A stretch of DNA of 64,000 nucleotides from Leptospira fainei serovar Hurstbridge str. BUT 6 (GTDB lineage Bacteria; Spirochaetota; Leptospiria; Leptospirales; Leptospiraceae): contig NZ_AKWZ02000010.1 in the NCBI RefSeq assembly GCF_000306235.2, forward strand, positions 930,001-994,000. Reading direction: 5' to 3'. How positions within the stretch are numbered: the stretch's first letter is position 1; each line of letters begins with the position of its first letter. Of the stretch, positions 57,401 through 64,000 are shown one piece after another. Under the pieces are notes generated by a model. It was given only the letters and a program-made list of their open reading frames with translations, made no database searches and was not told where the DNA came from. A program made the position numbers and the translations under genes.

Positions 57401-57662
57401 TCAATGCCGGAAGGATGAAGCCGCCCGTAATCCATCTATGATAGGAAGCAAACGGATGATACAGGAAAGCAGCCACGAAATAGCCCATCTCAAAAAAAGT
57501 AAAAAGAAGGAAACCAATTCCTAAATGAGTCGTAGCGACCGTTTTATTCTTTAAAGTAAGAAAGAAACTTCCGAGAAAGAACGTAGTCAGTGTGACCAAT
57601 AAACTTCCAAAAGAATAATAGTTAAACAGGACCAAGTCCCAAGAGATTGTATCTAATCCCAT
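54483..57662 (-). CDS. 7TM-HAMP-PP2C (SpoIIE)-TPR signalling phosphatase, paralogue B
   Basis: Also 1059 residues, matching paralogue A in length and architecture: eight N-terminal helices, periplasmic domain (about 270-515), HAMP, coiled coil, SpoIIE-type PP2C domain and TPR tail. Identity is very high in the phosphatase domain (GGDICVTGNLRLG and MNGDAMGKSMQGAGG shared) and much lower in the periplasmic domain, where sequences differ along nearly the whole length. All PP2C metal ligands are kept (GSDGRDDV, TDDLSLL). It is the first gene of the three. Different sensors feeding similar phosphatases is the likely meaning. Confidence 0.9.
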   Translation of the reverse strand: MGLDTISWDLVLFNYYSFGSLLVTLTTFFLGSFFLTLKNKTVATTHLGIGFLLFTFFEMGYFVAAFLYHPFASYHRWITGGFILPALTHFTQFLLRFPGNSNQRLARWVLIVEYSVITIVVTFFIYLTSISENIYHFTAHHWDFNAYDASRYLAIVIAIESVVGFLIIPTWRVIVTKDKRRIALLMFTIGFLIAAIYPNISNVVSRDGAMERSTYMTSNVIFFVAAFSVLAIAFINNSAERTTFMVKIVGITLFTICLIMQALVYISSQEKDAEYDSLKMVNIERAIENGVKTKDIEYIIRWNDNKNSLSSGEYDKKIDLNLMQVEIDLQNVTIYEEIRNLDEKKFRPKLQEVLEKTHTYFGGYRRQILEFISQSAQLSDGELKAAILGEAEKWNKQAFIATNRLEGVVGGNFCKKGRSFIESLGSESHKKEIFSHWSENCLWDGKQLSDVQLREEVLRYFRYFKPSETRHYRRSQDGNGHYVAFMKFSPETLEMSEVGFSYLVYRQFMHPTAVKQTIILLIVIFVVLVLFPLFFKSSLVDPLNGLLAGVEKVNKGDLDVVVPVKVRDEIGFLADSFNAMVASIKQARRELQDYAENLEEKVKERTKEVQEKMEEVQRLKVQQDGDYFLTSLLAKPLFYNANKSKHVATDFIIRQKKQFEFRGKHSDLGGDICVTGNLRLGRPDSFKRFTVAMNGDAMGKSMQGAGGALVMGVVMNSILARSAANNRILETTPEQWLGDIYHEIHSVFKSFNGSMVISACVYLIEDETGKCWYFNAEHPFTVLYRDGKASFIEEGLTLRKLGLDSEFDFKVHSLQLKKGDVLILGSDGRDDVDLTPDETIRTINEDEMLFLRHVEKAKANLEEIETEIRKTGELTDDLSLLKVEFQTEPKKDEIEDIFDDTDHIDKALNTDSVYEEARKLYKTGRLEEALDLLKTGYMHDSANQKLNKLLGLLSFKGKDYATAVEVLNNYLGTDPDLHEYWFYLSIANKKMGKYDLALSASLKLLEVDPDNLSNLVNLADIYRLMEMYDRAEEYARKILQREPGNENAHKLIRLIERDR

Positions 57663-57851
57663 AAACTCCTAAGGTCGATCCCAAAACTTTCGTCTTTGAA
57701 GACCGACTTCGACCGATTCTATGTCTTTGGTACGGCTTCTTCCAATCCAGAAGGCGGAAGAAATCGCGGAAAAACGATTTAAGCCTTCACTATCAATTTG
57801 AAAAGGGAAAAATCAATAGAAAAATAGTGGAACCGTTCGATTCTGTCGTTC

Positions 57852-59159
57852 ATGTCCACATTTAGCGGAATCAAACGGTTAAATTCAGGCTTAATCTTAC
57901 TGATTAAAGGTAAACTCTGGCTACGAGTATTAATCGGCTTATTTTCCGGAACGGCCGTCGGACTTTGTCTAAGCCCGGAATACAAATTTTTGGATATATC
58001 CACTAGTTCCGTTCTCGCGAATTGGTTGGGTTTACCCGGACAATTGTTTTTAATCCTTCTGCAGATGATAATGATCCCGTTGGTATTCTCGTCTATCCTC
58101 CTAGGCGTAAATGCCGGCGAGAGTTTGGAAAATCTAAGGAAATTCGGATCCCAAGTTTTCTTGTATTTTGTTTTTACCACCGTCGTTGCCGTCGTCTTAG
58201 GAATCACGATCGCAAGCGTCGTAAAACCGGGCAAATATGTCGACGCTGCAGGTATCCCCAAAACGAGCGTTGTATCCAAAATACCGACCCATTCTGAACC
58301 GCCGAGCGTCGAAAAAGTTCCGGACTTAATTCTTTCGATCTTACCTAGAAATCCATTCCAAACTCTGTTCACCGGCGATATGTTAGGAGTTGTCCTTCTG
58401 GGAATCCTAGTCGGCATAGCATTACTGTCTCTGGGGGAGGAAGTCGCTAAGCCGGTCTTGGGATTAATTCAGGCGGTATTTAAAACTAGCATGGTTTTCG
58501 TTGATTGGGCAATGATGCTAGCGCCGTATGCCGTCTTTGGATTAATCGCTCAGATTACCGCAAAAATCGGTTTTAATGTGTTAGTAAGTTTAGGAGTATA
58601 CTTCCTATCCGTTCTCGGGGGTTTGCTCGCCGTTCTCCTGATGTATTCCATTATACTAATTCTTTTAGCCCGAAAAAACCCGATCTGGTTTTTTAAAAAC
58701 GCGGGGGAACTCCAACTGCTAGCTTTTTCCACTTCAAGTTCCGCGGCAGTCTTGCCGTTCACGCTAAAAACCGGCATCGAGAAAATGGGTGTGTCAAGAA
58801 GGATCGCGGAATTTATAGTTCCACTCGGAGCAACCATCAATATGGATGGGACCGCCCTTTACCAGGCGACTGCTACCGTATTCCTAGCGCAGGTTTACGG
58901 AATCGATCTTACTTTAGCGCAATTCGGTTTCATCATAATTGCTACGGTGATTGCTTCAATTGGAACTCCTAGCACGCCGGGATTAGGTATCGTAATTTTA
59001 GCTTCCATTCTGACAGGGGTGGGAATTCCGACGGAAGGAATTGGAATTATCCTCGGTGTCGATAGGTTACTCGATATGTGCCGCACGACAGTAAACGTAA
59101 CCGGAGATCTTGTGGCCTGTAACGTTTTTCAAAAATGGCAAAAGACGGATTTGAAATAA
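57852..59159 (+). CDS. dicarboxylate/amino acid:cation symporter (DAACS)
   Basis: A 435-residue transporter of the GltP/GltT type with eight membrane helices and two re-entrant loops. Signature segments: LQMIMIPLVFSSILLG, STSSSAAVLPFTLK (the serine-rich hairpin), INMDGTALYQATATVFLAQ, IGTPSTPGLGIVIL and VDRLLDMCRTTVNVTGD, which carries the substrate Asp and Arg. Arg in that last motif suits acidic amino acids or dicarboxylates. Driven by Na+ or H+. The ribosome-binding site is weak. A long antisense frame across its start is a shadow. Confidence 0.93.
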   Translation: MSTFSGIKRLNSGLILLIKGKLWLRVLIGLFSGTAVGLCLSPEYKFLDISTSSVLANWLGLPGQLFLILLQMIMIPLVFSSILLGVNAGESLENLRKFGSQVFLYFVFTTVVAVVLGITIASVVKPGKYVDAAGIPKTSVVSKIPTHSEPPSVEKVPDLILSILPRNPFQTLFTGDMLGVVLLGILVGIALLSLGEEVAKPVLGLIQAVFKTSMVFVDWAMMLAPYAVFGLIAQITAKIGFNVLVSLGVYFLSVLGGLLAVLLMYSIILILLARKNPIWFFKNAGELQLLAFSTSSSAAVLPFTLKTGIEKMGVSRRIAEFIVPLGATINMDGTALYQATATVFLAQVYGIDLTLAQFGFIIIATVIASIGTPSTPGLGIVILASILTGVGIPTEGIGIILGVDRLLDMCRTTVNVTGDLVACNVFQKWQKTDLK

Positions 59160-59165
59160 ATTGTT

Positions 59166-60488
59166 TTGAAACAAAAATTCTTTCAGCTTACATTCTATAA
59201 TATACTTGCAAACCTGTCCGTCCCTTTAGCAGGTTTAGCCGATACCGCCGTCTTAGGCCAACTTGATACCCATACGTTTATGGCCGGAGTGGCTTTAGCA
59301 AATATCGTCTTCGATTATCTATTTTGGAGTTTTGCTTTTTTGCGAATGGGAACAACCGGCCTGACCGCCCAGGCCTACGGAGCGGGTGATGAATCCAAAT
59401 CGGATTTAATTCTTTCCCGCTCTTTGATACTCGGAATCGGTGTTGGCATAACAATTCTTTTATTCAATCATCCTATTCAAAATTTCGGATTCTTTTTTTT
59501 AGAAGGCGAAGCCGATGTGAAATTTGCCGGATCAAGTTATTTTCAAGGGAGAATTGCCAGCGCTCCCGCAACATTATGTAATTTCGTATTAATGGGTTGG
59601 TTTCTAGGAAGGTCTCAAAGTAAGATCGTTCTATTCGCGACGGTAATTGCGAACGTGACAAATATTCTATTGGATATTTGGTTTGTACTATATATGAATT
59701 GGCAAGCTTGGGGAGCGGGAATCGCCACTACGATCAGTCAATATTTGATGCTGTTTCTTTTTCTGATTTTCTACTTTCTCGAAAGGAGACGTTTGCCTGG
59801 ATTTTCAGAGAGCGAGGAAAAATTGTTCTCCGCATCAGGCTTTAGATCTCTCCTTTCCTTAAATACGGATATCCTTTTGAGAACAGTAATGTTAATCACC
59901 GCATTTAGTATTTTTCGTAATTTCAGTTCTTCTTTCGGATCCATAGTGCTGGCGGGAAACGCAATCTTACATGAGCTCATTTTAGTTGCGGCTTACTGGA
60001 TAGACGGTGCCGCCGTTGCAACTGAAACTCTCGCCGGAGAAGCAAAAGGCAAAAACGATAAAAGGGAACTCATCTCGCTCCTGAAGCTTGCTTTAATATC
60101 GGCATTAGGACTCGCCTGTTTCTTTTCCTACTTCGTGATTCAGTTTCCTAACTGTTTTTTTCCTTGGATTTCAAGAAGTTCCGAAGTGCTAGCCGTTGCC
60201 AACACTTACCGATTTTGGTTAGCTCCGGTTTTGATAATCGGATCGATTGCGTTCGTCTTTGACGGGTTCTTTTTAGGATTATCGGATGGACGAACTCTGC
60301 GTAATGCAATGATCGTCAGCACCCTAATTTTTTTCATACCCATTGCCCTGATCGGCAAAGCCGAAGCAAGCAATCATTTACTTTGGCTATCCTTAAGTTT
60401 TTATATGATCGGAAGATCTTTAACCCTCGGATGGAAAATCTATAAGATGAACGAAACAACTAGTTTTGTCCGAGATCCGATCCTTTAG
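59166..60488 (+). CDS. MATE family efflux transporter (DinF type)
   Basis: A 440-residue transporter with 12 membrane helices. MATE marks: NILANLSVPLAGLADTAVLGQL near the start, FLRMGTTGLTAQAYGAGD, and in the second half WIDGAAVATETLAGEAKGK. This pattern, with AGLADTAVLG, belongs to the DinF branch, which exports drugs or organic cations using Na+ or H+. It begins at TTG six bases after the symporter stop, so the two are co-transcribed. Its end overlaps the opposite gene by 29 bases. Confidence 0.9.
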   Translation: MKQKFFQLTFYNILANLSVPLAGLADTAVLGQLDTHTFMAGVALANIVFDYLFWSFAFLRMGTTGLTAQAYGAGDESKSDLILSRSLILGIGVGITILLFNHPIQNFGFFFLEGEADVKFAGSSYFQGRIASAPATLCNFVLMGWFLGRSQSKIVLFATVIANVTNILLDIWFVLYMNWQAWGAGIATTISQYLMLFLFLIFYFLERRRLPGFSESEEKLFSASGFRSLLSLNTDILLRTVMLITAFSIFRNFSSSFGSIVLAGNAILHELILVAAYWIDGAAVATETLAGEAKGKNDKRELISLLKLALISALGLACFFSYFVIQFPNCFFPWISRSSEVLAVANTYRFWLAPVLIIGSIAFVFDGFFLGLSDGRTLRNAMIVSTLIFFIPIALIGKAEASNHLLWLSLSFYMIGRSLTLGWKIYKMNETTSFVRDPIL

Positions 60489-61932
60489 GCAAAACTTTTA
60501 CTTCTATTTCTGCCGGTATCGGTTTCCAGAAATCGGCGTCTTTCGCCTTGTAGAGAACCGGGGAAGGTAAAGCCCCCCAGCCTTCACTTCGATATAAATC
60601 CACGACCTCTTCGCTTTTCTGATAAGTCCGAGAAGATTCCACAGTTTCCGGTTTAATCGAAGATAATGGAACCCACCCGAATCCGGGAACATAAGCGTCC
60701 AATGCATCTTTGAAAACGGGAGAAGATTGATCGGATAAAACTAATGTTCTCACGGAACGGATCGGAAGTCCTCCATCGAGCAGCGCTTTTTTAAAACTTT
60801 CCCAATCCGTACGGAATAATCTCGAATCGAAGATTTTATCTATAAAGTATGTTCCGTTTTTATCTTTTACGGAAATCGGCGTTTTGACAAAGGGAGATAA
60901 GTCCTTCGGAATTTCTTCCTTCTTTTGAATGAATTCATCCATGACATAGAATCGAACGTTCGTTGTTCTCGCTTCGAACTGATATTCCAAAGTTTGACTG
61001 CCTTTCGGATCGTCGATTCCTAACTTCTTGGACAATCCGCGAGCGCCGGAAACGAAATCCCCTTTAAATTTTGGATCTTTGGATTTTAAATTCCGTATTC
61101 TTTGGTGCTCCGTAGTCGGAGGAGGGAGTAAGCCCAAGACTCCCCCCACCAAGCTAGCTTCGTTTAAATTGAATTTAATTTTTACGTTAATCAGGTACGT
61201 TGATTCGCCGGATGCCAAAAATCTGTCGGTTTCGACGAATGAGATTTTCTTAATTTCCCTGCTTGTACGATCCACTACGAAAATTTTGCTTCCTATGATT
61301 GCTAAGCCTCGAATGTCCTTCGTCGGAGTCCGAATCGAACCGGTGATTCTTCCATTTGCCGGATCATAACGATAAATATTTCCGTCGGACGAATCCGTAA
61401 TCCAAATACTGTTCCGCGCGTAGCAGATATCCTTCGGACTCGCTCTATCGGTTAGGAAACCGCCGATTACGGATTGCGTACCTTTATCGTAAACGGAAAC
61501 TTTTCCCGTATCGGCGTCGAGAATATAGAGATAGTTTTGAAAGCTCGCGATTCCTCCGATCCTATCAATCGGTATCGCGATTCGATCCGTAACCCCGCCG
61601 GTATTCGGTTCCACCTTTAAAATTACCCGCTTTGCAGCGACGAAGACTCTCCCCTCTCTCGAATCGAAACTCAATCCTGAAATAAAGGGAATTCCCAAAT
61701 TAAAAACTTCCTGTCGACCCGTCGGATCGACTTTGAAAATCGCTCTGCGTTTACTATCGGCGAACCAAAAATTCGTCCCATCATAAGAAAGACCGTATGG
61801 ACTGTCCGTTAAAGGGATTTCCAAATCGACTTCTTCCTGTGCAAATACGGTCGCAAAAAAGAATGCCGACAAAAAAAGGAATAATGAGAGCGCTAAGTTT
61901 ATTTTCCAAAAAGATTTCGAATTCCGTTCCAT
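60460..61932 (-). CDS. secreted beta-propeller protein with transglutaminase-like tail
   Basis: A 490-residue exported protein (signal peptide about 8-31, ending TVFAQ). Residues 35-250 are NHL/SMP-30-type propeller blades ([35 protein letters not shown]). The C-terminal part (about 330-440) resembles a transglutaminase core: [18 protein letters not shown] corresponds to the GIPAR strand, and [12 protein letters not shown] to the HAW.E.Y.PG.GWVP motif. The catalytic Cys and His are missing (KDALDAY replaces HAW), so it is probably inactive and a binding module. I chose ATG at 61932 (GGGAGAGG upstream); it overlaps the M50 gene by 34 bases, implying coupled translation. Confidence 0.78.
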   Translation of the reverse strand: MERNSKSFWKINLALSLFLFLSAFFFATVFAQEEVDLEIPLTDSPYGLSYDGTNFWFADSKRRAIFKVDPTGRQEVFNLGIPFISGLSFDSREGRVFVAAKRVILKVEPNTGGVTDRIAIPIDRIGGIASFQNYLYILDADTGKVSVYDKGTQSVIGGFLTDRASPKDICYARNSIWITDSSDGNIYRYDPANGRITGSIRTPTKDIRGLAIIGSKIFVVDRTSREIKKISFVETDRFLASGESTYLINVKIKFNLNEASLVGGVLGLLPPPTTEHQRIRNLKSKDPKFKGDFVSGARGLSKKLGIDDPKGSQTLEYQFEARTTNVRFYVMDEFIQKKEEIPKDLSPFVKTPISVKDKNGTYFIDKIFDSRLFRTDWESFKKALLDGGLPIRSVRTLVLSDQSSPVFKDALDAYVPGFGWVPLSSIKPETVESSRTYQKSEEVVDLYRSEGWGALPSPVLYKAKDADFWKPIPAEIEVKVLPKGSDLGQN

Positions 61933-62843
61933 ATATCCTCTCCCAGACTTGATTGGGGGCCTGCAGCGGTAACGATTTCCATAGGCGAAGGAGTAAAAAT
62001 TAAAATCAAAGAGAGTAGAATCGCCGCCCCGCAAACCTTTCGAATCCAATCCAAAGGAAACACCGGATCGGGAACGTACGGGTGCTCTACCCTAATGAAA
62101 TAATAGATGAGCAATCCCCATAAGATCCACGCGTAATTCCAAAATGCGAGGACTAGGAATGCGGAAAATAAATGATAGATCCATTTTCGATATCCTTCGC
62201 CGAAAATCGCATAAATCACATGCCCCCCGTCGAGCTGTCCGAATGGAAGTAAATTGATCGCCGTTACCAATAGCCCGACCCATCCCGCAAACGCTAACGG
62301 ATGAATTTCCACCTCGTACAAGTTTGAATCGAAAGGCCCGAGTACGAATTGATTTGCCCAACTCACAAAAAAACTTTCACCGAAGCGAACTTGGAAAGCC
62401 GCAGGATTAGATCCTAGAGCGTTCGTGAGATCGCTTATCGGGACTAAATGCGAATATTTAAGCCCGATAAAATAGCAGGGAACCGAGAGGATAAGACTCA
62501 TTGCCGGCCCCCAAATCCCAATATCGAAGAGTTGTTTTTTATCCCGAATCGGTTCCTTAATCCTAATGACGGCGCCCATGGTTCCGACAGGAGAAATCGG
62601 CATCGGAATAAAAAAAGGTAAAGTCGCTCTGATTCCGTAATACCGAGCCGCTAAGTAATGGCCCATCTCGTGACAAAGAAGAATGCCTAGAACGGGTAAA
62701 GAATATAAATATCGATCCTGAAGCGTCGCGCGAATCCAATCCCATCCTAAAAACGGAAGATTTAACGTCTCTTCTTGAAAAGTAAGAGTCAAAAATGTAA
62801 GTAGGAAGAGGACTATGTGAAGTCCGTATTTAGGTCTGTCCAA
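61899..62843 (-). CDS. M50 family site-2 zinc metalloprotease
   Basis: A 314-residue intramembrane protease with about seven helices. Zinc ligands HEMGH (58-62) lie in the second helix, and the third ligand is in [18 protein letters not shown], both intact. [19 protein letters not shown] is the typical sequence after the active site. No PDZ domain is present, so it resembles the short M50 group rather than RseP. Such enzymes cleave membrane-bound regulators. TTG start with AAAGGAAG eight bases upstream. It overlaps the propeller gene downstream, suggesting the two act together. Confidence 0.9.
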   Translation of the reverse strand: MDRPKYGLHIVLFLLTFLTLTFQEETLNLPFLGWDWIRATLQDRYLYSLPVLGILLCHEMGHYLAARYYGIRATLPFFIPMPISPVGTMGAVIRIKEPIRDKKQLFDIGIWGPAMSLILSVPCYFIGLKYSHLVPISDLTNALGSNPAAFQVRFGESFFVSWANQFVLGPFDSNLYEVEIHPLAFAGWVGLLVTAINLLPFGQLDGGHVIYAIFGEGYRKWIYHLFSAFLVLAFWNYAWILWGLLIYYFIRVEHPYVPDPVFPLDWIRKVCGAAILLSLILIFTPSPMEIVTAAGPQSSLGEDIWNGIRNLFGK

Positions 62844-62915
62844 TGAGTTACTTCCTTTACTACGGTCTAAAGTAGACCTGTTTTTTCACCGAAGGATTCC
62901 TTCTTTACACATAAG

Positions 62916-62935
62916 GGAACCCCACATAGGGTTCC
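62916..62935 (+). promoter_or_regulatory. leader hairpin upstream of cysE
   Basis: GGAACCC (62916-62922), a six-base loop and GGGTTCC (62929-62935): a perfect 7-bp stem 44 bases before the cysE start. No T run follows, so it is more likely an mRNA leader hairpin or operator than a terminator. Confidence 0.35.
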
Positions 62936-62979
62936 TGATAGTGCCGTCACGGCAAGCGCGAAAGGAAAAGGATATTAGG

Positions 62980-63693
62980 TTGTTCGACAATATCAAAGCA
63001 ATCCGAAAAAATGATCCGGCAGCAAAGTCTTATCTTGAAATAGTCCTCTGTTATCCGGGGCTGCATGCCCTTTGGTTTCATTCTCTAGCGCACTTTTTGT
63101 ATAACGTTAATTTACGTTTGATTCCCCGAATCATCAATACCTTTGCCCGATTTTTAACGGGCGTTGATATTCATCCGGGTGCAAAAATATCTCCGGGAAT
63201 CTTTATCGATCATGGTCATGGAGTGGTTATCGGAGAAACTGCCGAAATCGGAACCGGTTGTTTGATTTTACAAGGTGTAACTCTCGGTGGAACAGGAAAG
63301 GAAACCGGAAAACGACATCCTACTCTGAAAGAGAACGTGGTAGTCGGAGCCGGAGCAAAAATTTTAGGAAATATCATAATAGAAAAGAACGTAAGAATCG
63401 GGGCCGGATCCGTTGTGCTTCGGGATGTCCCGCCGGATTGTACCGTTGTTGGTGTACCTGGAAAAGTCGTGCGTTCTAAGGTAGACTTCGGGGAAAAGGG
63501 AGAACGGATGTTGGATCATAATGAGCTCCCTGATCCGGTCGCCAGAATTTTTTCCATACTAGTGGAGAAAATCGATACTCTCCAACACGAAGTAAATGAA
63601 TTGTACGCGAGAGGAAACTCGCCACCACCCAAAATTCCCGCCAAAAAAGACGATCATGAGTTGAACGAATACATTCACGGAGACGGGATTTAA
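62980..63693 (+). CDS. cysE: serine O-acetyltransferase
   Basis: A 237-residue SAT making O-acetylserine for cysteine synthesis. FDNIKAIRKNDPAAKSYLE and LCYPGLHALWFHSLAHFLY form the helical N-terminal domain. The left-handed helix has DIHPGAKISPGIFIDHGHGVVIGETAEIG with the catalytic Asp-His, then GVTLGGTGKETGKRHPT, GAGAKILGN, GAGSVVLRDVPPD. It resembles the shorter Gram-positive-type SAT in its start. I chose TTG at 62980 with AAGGA seven bases upstream; GTG at 62941 would add 13 basic residues. The C-terminal tail (about 180-237) is charged and Pro/Lys rich. It is transcribed after a leader hairpin. Confidence 0.94.
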   Translation: MFDNIKAIRKNDPAAKSYLEIVLCYPGLHALWFHSLAHFLYNVNLRLIPRIINTFARFLTGVDIHPGAKISPGIFIDHGHGVVIGETAEIGTGCLILQGVTLGGTGKETGKRHPTLKENVVVGAGAKILGNIIIEKNVRIGAGSVVLRDVPPDCTVVGVPGKVVRSKVDFGEKGERMLDHNELPDPVARIFSILVEKIDTLQHEVNELYARGNSPPPKIPAKKDDHELNEYIHGDGI

Positions 63694-63726
63694 CTCATCG
63701 CTAAAGTTTTTTTAATCGGAAACTTT

Positions 63727-63756
63727 TTGACATTTTCTCTTTAAAGAGCATTCTAC
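63727..63756 (+). promoter_or_regulatory. promoter with palindrome in the spacer
   Basis: TTGACA (63727-63732), an 18-base spacer and TTCTAC (63751-63756, a weak -10). Within the spacer stands CTCTTTAAAGAG (63737-63748), a perfect 12-bp palindrome suited to a dimeric regulator. Confidence 0.35.
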
Positions 63757-63801
63757 GTTAGGATTCACCCGAAAGAAATTTTTCGGATGACCGAGGTGCT
63801 T

Positions 63802-64000
63802 ATGCCGATCAAAAGAAAAATAAATTTCTTCCTGACTCTGATCTTACTTAATATCCCGCCTTTACTTAACTGCAATCTTCTAGTGAGCAACGAACAACTT
63901 TGCGGCAATGATTTAAAGAAATACGACGAATGTTATACTCTCCTTTTAGTGGCAAATCCCGGTTGCGGCCAGGGAGTCGGAGCTTGCACTGCCGGATATA
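63802..64000 (+). CDS. putative lipoprotein, 3' part missing
   Basis: The first 66 codons of a gene that runs off the right edge. A basic start (PIKRK) and hydrophobic stretch end at LLNC (Cys about residue 21), a lipobox-like signal. The mature part is Cys rich: LCGND, DECYTLLL, NPGCGQGVGACTAGY, suggesting disulphides. No family recognised. GAGG stands before the ATG; an in-frame ATG at 63787 is also possible. Regulation may involve the palindrome at 63737-63748. Confidence 0.65.
   Translation, partial: MPIKRKINFFLTLILLNIPPLLNCNLLVSNEQLCGNDLKKYDECYTLLLVANPGCGQGVGACTAGY

Noticed and set aside
50217..57662. The two phosphatase paralogues as an assembly duplication
   Set aside because: The periplasmic domains differ along their length, and intergenic and flanking sequences are unrelated, so they are genuine diverged genes.
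57779..58417. Long minus-strand frame (212 codons) over the symporter start
   Set aside because: It mirrors the transporter coding sequence and shows no ribosome-binding site or family motif.
63703..63728. AAAGTTT/AAACTTT stem after cysE as terminator
   Set aside because: The stem is almost all A-T and merges with the next promoter's -35 region; too weak to call.

Overview
The window looks like chromosomal core from a spirochaete, most probably Leptospira. This is inferred from gene content: a flgN-flgK-flgL-fliW-csrA block, many short secreted or lipoprotein-like proteins with loose lipoboxes, giant multi-PAS kinases and 7TM-HAMP-PP2C-TPR signalling proteins, frequent TTG/GTG starts and moderate (low-40s %) GC. 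The species cannot be named from sequence alone. I see no prophage, insertion sequence, CRISPR array or rRNA operon. Genes are packed on both strands, and at least six convergent pairs overlap at their 3' ends.

Layout. 1-2.1 kb: partial DUF1569 protein, M23 peptidase and a doubtful small ORF. 2.3-7.7 kb: flagellar hook-filament junction operon (flgN, flgK, flgL) running into fliW and csrA, then a SHOCT-tailed lipoprotein. 7.77-7.91 kb: intergenic palindromic element. 8-12.5 kb (minus): shortened SIMPL protein, M48 protease and a very large DUF2339 membrane protein. 12.8-19 kb (plus): hexa-PAS-GAF histidine kinase, PhoD-like phosphatase and alpha/beta hydrolase. 19-28.8 kb: metabolic genes (mtnP, acs with a BtuF-like protein, folE, hpt/sixA), DUF374 acyltransferase, glycosyltransferase, DUF1289 protein and KefB-like antiporter. 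28.8-36.5 kb: secreted proteins including a metzincin protease, pyrD, an ABC-2 exporter, a patatin and a coiled-coil membrane protein with a perfect consensus promoter. 36.6-39.9 kb: RNA uracil methyltransferase, two tRNA-Ser genes, two DUF4870-like membrane proteins, tRNA-Arg, a 59-residue BFD-like [2Fe-2S] protein and a WbuC cupin. 40-46.9 kb: plsC-like acyltransferase, dapF, methyltransferase, HAD hydrolase, then an FAD oxidoreductase coupled to a histidine-bearing membrane protein. 47-50.2 kb: VOC protein with terminator, small proteins, IPT/TIG lipoprotein, enoyl-CoA hydratase, dcd. 50.2-57.7 kb (minus): two 1059-residue 7TM-HAMP-PP2C-TPR paralogues flanking a secreted metallopeptidase. 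57.8-64 kb: dicarboxylate symporter, MATE transporter, beta-propeller/transglutaminase-like protein, M50 protease, cysE and the start of a lipoprotein gene.

How the genes work together. The flagellar block pairs junction proteins and their chaperone with the FliW-CsrA translational switch. The least explained units are the tandem phosphatase paralogues with the metallopeptidase between them, the FAD oxidoreductase/membrane protein pair, the overlapping BFD/cupin pair, and the propeller protein with an apparently inactive transglutaminase-like tail overlapping an M50 protease. Two genes have promoters whose predicted start sites lie on or next to the start codon, suggesting leaderless mRNAs. 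All family calls come from reading motifs by eye; no database search was run.
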